Shown: piece after piece, positions 1 to 8,910 of the stretch | Layout: each line of letters starts with the position of its first letter | Numbering within the stretch: the first letter of the stretch is position 1 | Assembly (NCBI GenBank): GCA_041650255.1 | Contig: JBAZLL010000001.1 | Span: forward strand, 118,464 to 182,463 | Reading direction: 5' to 3' | DNA length: 64,000 bases | Source of the DNA: 1-14-0-10-45-29 sp041650255 | GTDB taxonomy: Archaea; Micrarchaeota; Micrarchaeia; Anstonellales; Anstonellaceae | Made by a program: the position numbers and the translations under genes | The notes under the pieces: generated by a model | What the model was told of the DNA's origin: nothing | Databases searched by the model: none | The model's input: only the letters and a program-made list of their open reading frames with translations

Positions 1-185
1 GGCAAAATCACGCTATCACCTGTTTGAAATAAGGATTCGGAGCTTTAATAGGCTTTCTTTTTGGAAAAAAAGGAAAAATAGCTCTTATATGCATTCACAA
101 TTCAAATACCAAAGTAATTGAAAAATACACTCTTTGAAGATTTTTCATCAAAAATAAAAAATTTGTGAAAATTGTTCCCCTTGCT

Positions 186-197
186 TTTTTATATATA
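186..197 (+). promoter_or_regulatory. TATA box of the KamA-family gene
   Basis: A T/A run reading tttttatatata is centred about 24 nt before the ATG at 215. Archaeal transcription starts about 22-27 nt after the TATA box, so the mRNA should be leaderless or nearly so. I see nothing else in the first 214 bases that looks like a gene. Confidence 0.6.
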
Positions 198-214
198 CTT
201 CCAGTTACATTCTC

Positions 215-2023
215 ATGGATAGAGAAAAATTTGAAACCCCTAGTCGACTTGATGAGCCTTTTGTTCTTATAAATACACACTCGGACGCGGTAGATTTACT
301 ATATATCAATGCTCCTGGCTTGATGGGCGTATTAAAGGAAAGCAATACTTTTGCGGACGCAAGAAAAAGTGCAAAAGAACACCTGTTGCACACGAAAATT
401 CAGACAAAAAGTGCTTTATTTATCAAAAGGGCAACTGCTTGCAGAAGACGGCTTATTAGAATATTTTCAGAACGTAATGAAAAAATATGTGAGTTCTCAA
501 CTCTTTACGCTTTGTATCTCATCGCAAAAGACAAGTCAAATGCGCAAAAATATCCCATTTCTCTTCTAAACGAACTGGTACACTTGATGCATGGTCTCTC
601 TTGTGCTTCAATACTTACCCCCCCAGAAAAAATCTATTCAAGCGAGCAAGAAGAGGTTAGTGTACGGACAAATGTCCTCGATGAATATTCCCTTCAGATG
701 CAAAACTACCTAAAGAAATATTCATGCGGTCTAGATAAGAAACTCATCATAAAACGCGAGAAAAACAAAGCGAAGATTTTATCTCATTTCGGGGCGCAAG
801 AAAAGGACTGGGATGACTGGACATGGCATTTGCGAAATATAATAAAAGACAAGGACACATTGCAATCCCTCGTCACGCTGTGTGAGTCGGAAACTCAAGC
901 CCTTGTTCTGGCAGAGGAGCTTAAGATACCTTTCAACATAACCCCTCATTATCTTAGTTTATTCAACTTTGATGGAAAAAGCGAGGAGGACAGAGTTCCG
1001 CGTTCTCAGGTGCTACCCACATCGTATGGTTTGCAAGTAATTTCAAAAACCGGGAACATCTCGTCCGATTTGGATTTCATGGGTGAGCGGCACACTAGCC
1101 CAATCGAGCTCATAACTCGCAGATACCCGCAAATTCTCATAGTCAAGCCGTTTGATGCCTGCCCTCAGATATGTCAATACTGTCAAAGGAACTGGCAACT
1201 AAAGACATATTCAGAGGCAGAACTTCCTATGAAAGAGAAAATGCGCGCGGCAATAGATTGGATAAGTTCTCATCCGAGCATCAGCGAAGTTCTGATAACT
1301 GGTGGAGATCCACTCACACTAAACAACCAAATAATTGACGACATTCTCTCCCAAATATCACAGATAGATCATATCCGCAGAATGCGTATCGGAACGAGAA
1401 CCCTCGTCACTATCCCTCAGCGAATAGATGCTGAATTCATTGAAATTGCAAAAAAATATCATGAATGGGGCAAGAGGGAGCTTTGTATAATGACTCATTT
1501 TGAGCATGCGAGTGAAATAACTCCCGAAGTTTTAAACGCTACAAAAAAAATAAAAAATGCAGGAATGAACATTTACAATCAACAGGTGTTCACATACTTC
1601 AATTCTCGGCGTTTTGAAACCTCTCACCTAAGGAAATGGACGAAATTAATAGGAATTGATCCATATTATACTTTCAATACAAAAGGAAAGGAAGAAACAA
1701 AGCACTTTCGGGTTCCTATCGCACGGCTAAAGCAGGAAAGATGGGAAGAAGCTCGACTTCTGCCCGGAGTGGAAAGGACCGACGAGCCAGTTTTCAACAT
1801 CCCAAAAATAGGGAAATCTCATCTTCGCGCTACTGGGAGTGGGCACGAGCTGGTTGGGTTCAATAAAGATGGTAATCGCATGTATAGATTTTTCCCATGG
1901 GAATATGTGAATGCGGGCGTGCAACCCTATATCTATACTGATGTATCTGTCTATGATTATTTGAAACGGCTTGAAAACGAAAATGAGATTTTGCAAGACT
2001 ACGCGACAATTTGGAATTACTGA
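215..2023 (+). CDS. KamA-family radical SAM aminomutase (lysine 2,3-aminomutase-like), long form
   Basis: Radical-SAM enzyme of the lysine 2,3-aminomutase family, which moves an amino group between the alpha and beta carbons of an amino acid using a 4Fe-4S cluster, S-adenosylmethionine and PLP. The cluster cysteines are C316, C320 and C323 (CPQICQYC) and the SAM-binding GGDPL lies at 363-367. K534 in IPKIGKSHL sits where the family has its PLP lysine, although the usual glycine-rich run before it is reduced. At 602 residues it is much longer than the bacterial enzyme of about 416; the extra length is an N-terminal region of about 280 residues that I do not recognise. No acetyltransferase partner for beta-lysine osmolyte synthesis lies nearby. 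Substrate is therefore open. The start is set by the TATA box about 24 nt upstream. Confidence 0.88.
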   Translation: MDREKFETPSRLDEPFVLINTHSDAVDLLYINAPGLMGVLKESNTFADARKSAKEHLLHTKIQTKSALFIKRATACRRRLIRIFSERNEKICEFSTLYALYLIAKDKSNAQKYPISLLNELVHLMHGLSCASILTPPEKIYSSEQEEVSVRTNVLDEYSLQMQNYLKKYSCGLDKKLIIKREKNKAKILSHFGAQEKDWDDWTWHLRNIIKDKDTLQSLVTLCESETQALVLAEELKIPFNITPHYLSLFNFDGKSEEDRVPRSQVLPTSYGLQVISKTGNISSDLDFMGERHTSPIELITRRYPQILIVKPFDACPQICQYCQRNWQLKTYSEAELPMKEKMRAAIDWISSHPSISEVLITGGDPLTLNNQIIDDILSQISQIDHIRRMRIGTRTLVTIPQRIDAEFIEIAKKYHEWGKRELCIMTHFEHASEITPEVLNATKKIKNAGMNIYNQQVFTYFNSRRFETSHLRKWTKLIGIDPYYTFNTKGKEETKHFRVPIARLKQERWEEARLLPGVERTDEPVFNIPKIGKSHLRATGSGHELVGFNKDGNRMYRFFPWEYVNAGVQPYIYTDVSVYDYLKRLENENEILQDYATIWNY

Positions 2024-2067
2024 CCCTGTTTTCCACGTACATACCCGTCGTTATTTCATAGTCCTGT

Positions 2068-3486
2068 TCAGCTATATCTCCACCTGATTCCATCTTTTGA
2101 ATCTTCCAATACAATTCCGTTCTTTTTGAGCAAATCGCGAATCTCATCCGACTTTTTGAAATCCTTTTTCTTTCTTGCTTCTTCGCGCTCTTTTATGAGT
2201 GATTGGATTTCCTTCTCATTCATTTTGCCCTCTTTAATCGTCTTTTGCTCCTCGCCAGACTTTATGTCAATTCCAATCACTTCAAATTTTTCCCTTATTT
2301 TGCCTGCAAGCTTTTGCATTTCTTTCTTAGAGCATTTTCCATCAGCCCGAGCGCGGGCAATTTCCTTTGAAGCCAATACAAGCGCGGAAATTGCGCTGGG
2401 GGTATCCAAATCCTTGTCCATGTTGGATGCAAAATCATCCAAGTACGCATTAATCCGGTTTTCAAGTTCTCCTTCTTCTTTTCTGTTCTCGTTTTCGCCC
2501 TCTCCGTGCATTATGGACAGGTTTCGCTTCACATTTTCAAGCACATTTTTGGCAGATTCAATCGCAGTTTCGCTAAAGTCTATCGGAGATGAATAATGGG
2601 TGAGCGAGAAAAACAGTCTCAGTGTGTTTGCATCCCATTTTTTGAGCGCATCCTCAATCGTAATGAAGTTGCCCAATGATTTTGCCATCTTCTCTCCATT
2701 AACAGTCAAAAATCCCGTGTGCACCCACATATGTGAAAACGGAACATAGCCCGCGCCCTCGCTTTGGGCAATTTCGTTTTCATGGTGCGGGAAAATCAAA
2801 TCGCGGGCTCCGCAATGCAAATCAAGCGGCTTTCCTTTTGTGCAGTGCATGGACATTGAAGAGCATTCAATATGCCAGCCCGGTCTTCCTCTCCCCCAGG
2901 GAGAGTCATAAGTTGCGCCGGCGGTTTCTTCAAATTTCCAAAGCGCGAAATCGGCGGGGTTTTTCTTTTTCTCATCCACTTCAATTCTTGCGCCCGCCTT
3001 TATTTTCTCCAGATTCTGACCGGACAGCTTTCCATATTTTGCAAACTTTGAAATTTCAAAATAAACTCCTGTATCTGTGATATATGCCGCTTTCTTGTCC
3101 AGCAACTTTTGTATCATTGCAAGGGTTTGTGGTATATGCTCCGATATTTTTGGCATAACGTTCGGCGCCAAAATGTTTAATTGCTCAAATTCTTTTCTTG
3201 ATTTTTTGTCAAATTTATCGGAAAGCTCAAGGGGCATTACTTTTCTCTCCTGTGCCCTCTTGATTATTTTGTCGTCTATGTCCGTGACATTTTGAATATG
3301 ATTCACTTTGAGCCCGCATTCGTGCATCCATCTTTTCATAACGTCAAATGAGACAAATGTTCGCGCGTGTCCCAAATGGCAGTTGTCATAAGGAGTGACT
3401 CCGCACACATACATCTGCACTGTTTTGCCGCTGTGGGGAATAAGCTCCTCTACTTCGCCATTTAGTGTGTTTTTGAGCTTTAGCAT
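2068..3486 (-). CDS. cysS: Cysteinyl-tRNA synthetase
   Basis: Class I aminoacyl-tRNA synthetase charging tRNA-Cys in the cytosol. It has the HIGH motif as HLGH, the KMSKS motif as KMAKS, and the zinc-site residues of the family (Cys in MYVCG, Cys in HIECSS, His-Cys in LHCGARD and the PHHENE segment). The C-terminal helical tRNA-binding region is present and ends with the common IRWR-type tail. The frame is open to 3555, but a TATA box lies at 3541-3551, inside that extension, so translation starts later: either the ATG at 3486, which gives the family-typical MLKLKNTL start, or the ATG at 3528. It converges with the KamA gene. Confidence 0.95.
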   Translation of the reverse strand: MLKLKNTLNGEVEELIPHSGKTVQMYVCGVTPYDNCHLGHARTFVSFDVMKRWMHECGLKVNHIQNVTDIDDKIIKRAQERKVMPLELSDKFDKKSRKEFEQLNILAPNVMPKISEHIPQTLAMIQKLLDKKAAYITDTGVYFEISKFAKYGKLSGQNLEKIKAGARIEVDEKKKNPADFALWKFEETAGATYDSPWGRGRPGWHIECSSMSMHCTKGKPLDLHCGARDLIFPHHENEIAQSEGAGYVPFSHMWVHTGFLTVNGEKMAKSLGNFITIEDALKKWDANTLRLFFSLTHYSSPIDFSETAIESAKNVLENVKRNLSIMHGEGENENRKEEGELENRINAYLDDFASNMDKDLDTPSAISALVLASKEIARARADGKCSKKEMQKLAGKIREKFEVIGIDIKSGEEQKTIKEGKMNEKEIQSLIKEREEARKKKDFKKSDEIRDLLKKNGIVLEDSKDGIRWRYS

Positions 3487-3540
3487 ATTCTTTTTTTGTC
3501 GGAACTCCTTTTTAACGAATTGTTCCATCCGATTCCGAGT

Positions 3541-3551
3541 GCATATAAAAA
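3541..3551 (-). promoter_or_regulatory. TATA box of cysS
   Basis: On the minus strand this reads ttttatatgc. It lies 13-20 nt before the ATG at 3528 and about 55-60 nt before the ATG at 3486. Its position inside the longest open frame rules out the start at 3555. Confidence 0.55.
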
Positions 3552-3714
3552 ACAAGAAAAATAAATCCGAAAAAAACCCGGGCTCGCGGGCGAGGTTGCG
3601 CGCCTGTTTTTGTTCCGGGCAATTTTTATTTTATTTCATTTTTTATCCGTTTAATGTTTTTTGTATTTTTCCATTAACAATCCATTTTTATTCTCCACTC
3701 AATCTATCTATTTC

Positions 3715-4233
3715 ATGGCTATAATAAAAAAAGGTCAAATAATTGCCGAGGAAAAAGAGGCAAACTCCCTATTGCAATCCGGCTTTGGAAGGCGCGCAGG
3801 TGAAGAAGTCCTGCTTTATCCTCTTGAGGCGGCTTATTTGCAAGAGCTAAGCCTTTTGCAAATAACAATTTCTGGCAAGCAAGCCAAGCAAAAAGACATT
3901 CTTTCCCTTCTAAAACCCAAAAAATTAGAATCAAAACTGCCAAGTGCGCAAGAGCAATTTGAAATATATTCTGTTTTGCGCGGAGCTGGCAGATTGGTTC
4001 GTTTTTCCCCGCATTCTCCTCACTACTGGCGCGTGTATGCACGGGGAATCGGAAGAGAGCAGGAAAGGGCGCAAATACTAATCCGGCTCGTGTGTGCGGA
4101 TTGGAAAACAAGCCTCTCCTCATTAGAGCTTGAGCTTTGCGTTGCAAGGCAGTTGAGAATGGAGCTTGTATTTGCGTTTATCCAAAAGGGCAATGTGCAA
4201 TTTGTGAAGATGAGCAAATTCAGCCTTGATTAA
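3715..4233 (+). CDS. tRNA-splicing endonuclease-like protein, probably a non-catalytic subunit
   Basis: A 172-residue protein with the N-terminal domain of archaeal tRNA intron endonuclease (glycine start, LLQSGFG, then LxxxEAAYLQEL) and the C-terminal nuclease fold. Y108 in WRVY matches the catalytic tyrosine of EndA (Y115 in Methanocaldococcus jannaschii). The catalytic His (10 residues on) and Lys (41 residues on) are not found: the segments read GREQERAQ and VARQLRMEL. By family knowledge this suggests the structural subunit of an alpha2-beta2 enzyme, with the catalytic subunit elsewhere. Two intron-containing tRNA genes in this window are possible substrates. The ATG at 3715 is preferred because it places the conserved IIKKG start at the N terminus. 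Confidence 0.72.
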   Translation: MAIIKKGQIIAEEKEANSLLQSGFGRRAGEEVLLYPLEAAYLQELSLLQITISGKQAKQKDILSLLKPKKLESKLPSAQEQFEIYSVLRGAGRLVRFSPHSPHYWRVYARGIGREQERAQILIRLVCADWKTSLSSLELELCVARQLRMELVFAFIQKGNVQFVKMSKFSLD

Positions 4234-4265
4234 ACTTTTCAACGAGCGCTAATTATCTTTTTTGT

Positions 4266-4715
4266 TTATTCTTCAAACTGCCTATTTTTCAAATTCTCTT
4301 TTTTCCTCTTATATTCCTTCCAAAGTTCCATCGTTCTTTTCTGATTTACGGGCGCCGAAGGATGATGGTGGTCAAGCAATGCGCCCGAAAAAGTCTTTGG
4401 TATGTGCAAGAGCTCATGCATTAGTGTTTGCTCTTTTTTGTCTTGAGGCAATTTGTCAAAATGCTGTGAGAGCACCTCAATCACATAAAAAGTGGAAATC
4501 TCAAGCGCCACCTGCCAAATTTTTGGGAAAGACCAAATGCGCGCATAGGCTCTTGCAGTTGCGCCCGTGCTTCTCATGCAAATAATGCGGTGCTGATTCA
4601 GATGCGCGCGGGGTATCTGCTTTGCATCCGTGTGCATTTCAAATTCGGGCGAGTTGAGAGTTTCAATTATATCCTCAACCATCATCTGTACATCCGGAGC
4701 TTTTTCCACTTCCAT
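4266..4715 (-). CDS. Small predicted zinc metallopeptidase (COG4900-like)
   Basis: A 149-residue soluble protein with an HExxH zinc-binding motif (HELLH at about 99-103) followed after a short loop by a second histidine cluster (LLDHHHP) that could supply the third ligand. The upstream part carries RIICMRSTGATARAYARIW, resembling the small archaeal and phage predicted metallopeptidases of COG4900. It has no signal peptide, so it should act in the cytosol; the substrate is unknown. A TATA-like tatttaaa about 26 nt before the ATG suggests a leaderless mRNA. It converges with the splicing-endonuclease-like gene, with 32 nt between. Confidence 0.75.
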   Translation of the reverse strand: MEVEKAPDVQMMVEDIIETLNSPEFEMHTDAKQIPRAHLNQHRIICMRSTGATARAYARIWSFPKIWQVALEISTFYVIEVLSQHFDKLPQDKKEQTLMHELLHIPKTFSGALLDHHHPSAPVNQKRTMELWKEYKRKKENLKNRQFEE

Positions 4716-4853
4716 AAACTTGGCTTCTCATCTCAGGTTTAAATATTGAATCAAGATTAGAAGAAATTTAGAAATTTAAAAAGAAAACAAACTTAGAAAT
4801 TAAAAAATTTAGAAGAAGAAAAATCACTTAAAAAATAAAAAATTAGAAGAAAA

Positions 4854-6587
4854 TTACTTCTTCTTTTTCTTAGCCGGTTTTATTTTCTTCACCGACGCTT
4901 TTTTCCCGGTCTTTTTCTGTGCTTTTGCGGGCTTTTTTGCCGCAAGCTTTAGCGGCTTTTTCTTTATCGGTTTTATCACCGGAGCCGTTTTCTTAAGCAC
5001 TTTTGGCTGTACCTGTGCAGGTTTTTTTATCTGTCCAGTCTCTTGCAAAAGTTTTCCAATGTCCTCTTTTATGAGGTTCTCTTTTTGCATTTTTCTTCCC
5101 TGCTCAACTATTCCGCTCAACTGATGCGCGGGCTTTTTGGCTTTGGGTTTTTCTTCCTCCTGAACACTTTCTTCTTCCCGTTCAGGCTGTCCCTGTATGT
5201 TTGAGCGCAATTGCTCGCGAAGCTGTTCAAGCTCTGCAATAGTTTTCTTTATTGCATCATCGTCAATGTGCTCTTCGTCCGAACTTTCCTGCTTTCCAAG
5301 CACTGTGTCGGGCTCTCCGCTTCCAATACCTTCAATGTCTGAAATTTCTTCATCTTCCTTATCATCCGATGATTTTTCTTCACCCGAGTCATCTTCATCT
5401 TCTTGCTCTTCATTTTTTTCTTTCTCATCGGCTTCATCAGATGCTTTTTTCTCCTCTTCTTGCATTTGTTCTTTTTCCCGCTCATCCGAAATCGGAGACA
5501 TTCCTTTTCTTCTTGAAATCATGTCCTGTGTTGCATTAACAATTTGCGCGTCATCTTCAATCTCATCTTTTGTTGAAATAGTGTCTGCCCGCTTCCATTC
5601 GCCTTCTTCTTGCAATGACTTGTTGCCTTCGCCGCTAATGGACGGTCTTGTGGCCGGGGCCGGCGGAATCGGCTCATCGTTCCCATCATCAATCGGGGTA
5701 TTGAAATATTTGTAAATGGCATAAACAATTGCAATCACTACAAATACAACTAAGAGCATAGGCAATATGGCAAATACCATTGCGAATATGTCCGGCTCTG
5801 TCTGTGTAGTTTGTGAAGGTTTTGTCTGAACCGGTTGAGTCGGAACAACTGCCGGCTCGTTCTGCCCCTGTTCAGCCAATTGCGCCACTACCTGCGTTGA
5901 TTGCAGTTTTCCGGCGTCATAATCTGAAACTTCATATTGGTAAAAGCCTGTTTGCTGTGCAAGTACTCTTGCCTGTCCTTTTTCATCTGTGTTTACAACG
6001 CTCACTTTTGAATCTGGGGAAGTTACCGATATTGTCGCGCCCGAAATCGGTTTTCCCGCCTTATCAAAAACTTCAAGCAAAATTGTTTTTTGCACTTGTA
6101 CAAGTTTTGGTCCGTTAAATACGGCTTTCTGCCTGTCGTACGAAATGCTTGGTGCTGGCAACACTTCAAATCCTGCCTTTGAAATAATTGCCGGTGCGCT
6201 AAAGGAAATTTCATACATTTGGTTTGGTTGCAATGTGCCAATATCCCATGAACTATATGTGCCGTCCTGCTTTGTTGGCATGGTGCTATAAGTTATTTTC
6301 GCATTTGGTGGAACGTAAGAAATATCTTCGGTTATGCTCATATTCGTTTTAGGTGTGTTCGCATTATTTACAATTCTAATAATCACTTTACTCTGATAAA
6401 TCGGAACCGCCGCACCCGTAGTTGAGCTAATCATTCCTGCCGGGGTTATCTGCAAATTTCTTGATATATCCAGGCTTCCACGACCATAAGACATGCTAAT
6501 GTCTGTATTCGGGTCGGATACTACCTGTGAAAAAGCAACTCCCGAAAAAATTAGTGCAATACAAACCAAGTACAAAATCGCGCGCAC
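4854..6587 (-). CDS. Membrane-anchored surface protein with an acidic linker and Lys/Ala-rich cytosolic tail
   Basis: No family recognised as a whole. Residues 1-20 form a signal peptide, residues 60-225 read as two beta-rich ectodomains (the second, about 168-225, resembles carboxypeptidase-regulatory or Ig-like folds), a Pro/Gln/Thr-rich stalk follows, and a membrane helix lies at about 267-293. The remaining 280 residues should be cytosolic: a highly acidic Glu/Asp/Ser region (about 330-465), then a Lys/Ala/Pro-rich tail (about 500-577) similar in composition to histone H1 tails. The start is GTG at 6587, supported by a Shine-Dalgarno ggtgaggg six nt upstream. An AT-rich tract with T runs on the minus strand follows the stop (4740-4853). 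Confidence 0.8.
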   Translation of the reverse strand: MRAILYLVCIALIFSGVAFSQVVSDPNTDISMSYGRGSLDISRNLQITPAGMISSTTGAAVPIYQSKVIIRIVNNANTPKTNMSITEDISYVPPNAKITYSTMPTKQDGTYSSWDIGTLQPNQMYEISFSAPAIISKAGFEVLPAPSISYDRQKAVFNGPKLVQVQKTILLEVFDKAGKPISGATISVTSPDSKVSVVNTDEKGQARVLAQQTGFYQYEVSDYDAGKLQSTQVVAQLAEQGQNEPAVVPTQPVQTKPSQTTQTEPDIFAMVFAILPMLLVVFVVIAIVYAIYKYFNTPIDDGNDEPIPPAPATRPSISGEGNKSLQEEGEWKRADTISTKDEIEDDAQIVNATQDMISRRKGMSPISDEREKEQMQEEEKKASDEADEKEKNEEQEDEDDSGEEKSSDDKEDEEISDIEGIGSGEPDTVLGKQESSDEEHIDDDAIKKTIAELEQLREQLRSNIQGQPEREEESVQEEEKPKAKKPAHQLSGIVEQGRKMQKENLIKEDIGKLLQETGQIKKPAQVQPKVLKKTAPVIKPIKKKPLKLAAKKPAKAQKKTGKKASVKKIKPAKKKKK

Positions 6588-6671
6588 AAAAATCCCTCAC
6601 CATCTTTAATTGTCCTATATTGTATAAGCATCCAAATGCTTTTATAATCTCTTCAAAATCGTGTAATGCGC

Positions 6672-7175
6672 CTAGTCATAATTTTTTGTGTTCATCCTAT
6701 TTTTGTGCACCTTTTTTGTGCGAAAAACCGGTTGTAGTGGCATGGGTCCGGGTCTTGCCCAATCAGGTCTGTTCACCTGTTTTGAAAAATTTTCCCATTC
6801 CGAATTAGCATGCATAACTTTGCCAGTTTCAATATCAACAAACAAGTATTTCTGATTTTTAATCATGAATTTTCTCAAAAGCAATGATCTTGCCTCTGCA
6901 AGGCGCAAGGTGTGCGCGCGTGAAGAAGTTATCAAAAAACAGGAATCCGAGCCGGACTGCACAAGTTTTTTGAGACTGTATTCAAATGCGTCCGGTCCGC
7001 CGAACTGCACTTCAATTCCCACTTGCGAGCCCTGTTTTTTCAGGCACAAAAAAAGCGGGGATTGTACCGGAACATAACCAAAATTTTGACCTATTTTAGC
7101 ATACTCACTCTCGAGGGTTCGCAAGATGTCCCTCTCTGGCTTTCTTACGCCAATAATATGTTCCTCAAATTCCAC
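6672..7175 (-). CDS. Hypothetical protein, possible nuclease-like fold
   Basis: A 167-residue soluble protein that I do not recognise. The segment GIEVQFGGPDAFEYSLKKL, followed by a hydrophobic strand (SCFLITSS) and a helix, has a beta-E-x-Q-beta-alpha order reminiscent of PD-(D/E)XK nucleases, but a clear catalytic Asp is not identified, so this is only a suggestion. It is transcribed away from the AMMECR1 gene across a gap of 50 nt that must hold both promoters. It lies upstream of the anchored protein at 4854-6587 on the same strand. Confidence 0.65.
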   Translation of the reverse strand: MEFEEHIIGVRKPERDILRTLESEYAKIGQNFGYVPVQSPLFLCLKKQGSQVGIEVQFGGPDAFEYSLKKLVQSGSDSCFLITSSRAHTLRLAEARSLLLRKFMIKNQKYLFVDIETGKVMHANSEWENFSKQVNRPDWARPGPMPLQPVFRTKKVHKNRMNTKNYD

Positions 7176-7225
7176 GACTTGTTATGCACTGATATTGATT
7201 TAAGCCTGCGCGCGCTAATCTATTC

Positions 7226-7840
7226 ATGGATGGGGACGGGAGGCTGCCCAACGATGAGGGCATAATGCTGACGCAGGAAGCGCGCCGTGCCGCTAATGCG
7301 CACATATGCGGATTGCCAAAAAAATTTCTTCTTGATTCAAAAAAATTCTCGCAACAGCTTGGAATATTTGTCACAATAAGCAAATATCCCTCCAATGAGC
7401 TTCGCGGGTGCATCGGCTTTATCGACAGCCCGTTGCCGCTTTTTCAATCCGTGGTGGAAGCATCAATTGCCGCCTCTTCACAAGATCCCCGTTTTGAGCC
7501 AATAAGCGCAAGCGAGCTTTCATCCTGCGTGTTTGAAGTGAGCGTTCTTACAATGCCTTCTCTTTTGCGCGGAAGCGTTGAGCAAAAAATAAAATCAATA
7601 AAAATTGGACGGGACGGACTCATTTTGCAATACGGCAGCGCGTGCGGACTTTTGTTGCCCCAAGTTGCGACTGAGTGGAATTTCTCTCCAAAAGAATTTC
7701 TTGAGGCGCTTTGCGAAAAAGCAGGCTTGCCAAAAGACATGTACAAATCCGCATCCGCAAAAATATATTCGTTTGAAGCCCAGATATTTTGCGAAAGCTC
7801 ACCCAATGGCAAAATAGAGCGCAAAAAACTTATTGTATAG
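7226..7840 (+). CDS. AMMECR1 domain protein
   Basis: A 204-residue protein of the AMMECR1 family, recognised by LRGCIGF at about 55-61, the following ASxAAxxDPRF-like stretch (ASIAASSQDPRF), EVSVLT, and the glycine-rich core (DGLILQYGSACGLLLPQV) with the conserved tryptophan after it. The molecular function of the family is not established; archaeal members are conserved cytosolic proteins. Start: ATG at 7226, with a TATA-like gatttaa about 26 nt before; an internal ATG at 7265 is the alternative. Eight nt separate its stop from the next gene, so the two are probably co-transcribed. Confidence 0.93.
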   Translation: MDGDGRLPNDEGIMLTQEARRAANAHICGLPKKFLLDSKKFSQQLGIFVTISKYPSNELRGCIGFIDSPLPLFQSVVEASIAASSQDPRFEPISASELSSCVFEVSVLTMPSLLRGSVEQKIKSIKIGRDGLILQYGSACGLLLPQVATEWNFSPKEFLEALCEKAGLPKDMYKSASAKIYSFEAQIFCESSPNGKIERKKLIV

Positions 7841-7848
7841 TGGTTTTC

Positions 7849-8832
7849 ATGAGGTCAAAAATAAAGCTTGAGGGAAACAATGTGTGGCTGCAACTTACAC
7901 CCGATGCGGCTAAACACATTTCAAGTCTTTCTGAAGTGGAAGTAATTGTTTTACGCGACGGATTACTGCTTGTGTCCAGCCCGAGCGTCGCATCGGAAAT
8001 ATTCGGGCTTTCCGGGGCGAGTGCTTTGGTTTCCAACGCGGGTTCGACAGTTTTAGGGGCAAGCGCGTCCCCCTCCCAAAATTTTGGCGGGCAATATTTG
8101 GCACGGGCAAATTCCGATTCAAACGGATTTGGGCATTTGCCCTCTACTCCGTCCGCGCAAATCGGATTGGACGAGCAGGCTTTGCTTGAGAAGCTTTCTC
8201 GCATAAGCTTTGTTCAGCGAACTCCAACAAACGTGCTCAAATCATTGGGCAACGCGGAAAAATCCGCCCTAAAATCGCTTATCTCAAAAAACATTATCAC
8301 AATTTTCAAAAGCAAAAAATATCCCGAGGGCGTGTACAATATTTCAAACAAGGTATTTTTCACCCCCGCAAAAAAATCAGTTATATCAAATTCTCAAAAC
8401 ATTGTGCCCGCGAGCCAGAAGAATTCAACCACAATTCAGGCGCCAGATTCAAATTTGTCTTTTAATGCGAACGCGGTTTCCGGACCTGCGCTGGCGATAA
8501 ATACATTTGAACATCTGCAAAGGCTTGGCTATATGGTGCTCTCAAACGAATACGAAGCAAAAGAGCAGATGGAGCAAATAAAGCAACGTCTTAAGGGCGA
8601 TGCGGTTGCGGGTGTTCGCGGCTTTGATAAAAAATATTATGTACTGCGAAAATCCTTTTTGCAGGAATTTGAAAATCCAATATTTGATTTGCTGGATTCG
8701 GGCCTTTGCAAGGCGCAGGAAATGGGCAATCGAATCAATCTCACTCCGGAAGCCGTGACTGTGATTCTCATGGTGATGGCAGATGAAGGTTTGGTGCTTG
8801 AAAAAAGAAGGGGCGTATGGGAAAAGGCGTAA
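7849..8832 (+). CDS. Hypothetical protein with winged-helix-like regions
   Basis: A 327-residue soluble protein without a recognised family. The first 45 residues (SKIKLEGNNVWLQLTPDA and a short beta-rich stretch) look like a small beta domain. Residues about 120-175 (TNVLKSLGNAEKSALKSLIS, then a basic strand and VYNISNK) and the C-terminal 70 residues (a helical unit ending in LTPEAVTVILMVMADEGLVL) both read as winged-helix-like units. A Ser/Ala/Gly-rich linker separates them. It may be a regulator or adaptor. The frame is open from 7789, but that start would overlap AMMECR1; ATG 7849 lies eight nt after the AMMECR1 stop. Confidence 0.78.
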   Translation: MRSKIKLEGNNVWLQLTPDAAKHISSLSEVEVIVLRDGLLLVSSPSVASEIFGLSGASALVSNAGSTVLGASASPSQNFGGQYLARANSDSNGFGHLPSTPSAQIGLDEQALLEKLSRISFVQRTPTNVLKSLGNAEKSALKSLISKNIITIFKSKKYPEGVYNISNKVFFTPAKKSVISNSQNIVPASQKNSTTIQAPDSNLSFNANAVSGPALAINTFEHLQRLGYMVLSNEYEAKEQMEQIKQRLKGDAVAGVRGFDKKYYVLRKSFLQEFENPIFDLLDSGLCKAQEMGNRINLTPEAVTVILMVMADEGLVLEKRRGVWEKA

Positions 8833-8910
8833 GCAGGCCAAATTGTCTTTAGACCAAACGGGCAAAAAAGCCGCCAGCCGATTTAAAAATTTCAAATCCA
8901 ACTTCTATTT

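Noticed and set aside
3540..3620. Possible nested palindrome like those at 32290 and 39425
   Set aside because: There is a GC-rich patch (cccgggctcgcgggcgag) with A/T flanks, but the arms pair poorly, so it is not listed as a repeat.
4262..4585. 107-residue plus-strand open frame
   Set aside because: Antisense to the metallopeptidase gene, which has the HExxH motif and a promoter.
5197..5715. Ser-rich 172-residue open frame on the plus strand
   Set aside because: It is the complement of the acidic Glu/Asp/Ser region of the surface-protein gene at 4854-6587; composition fully explains it.
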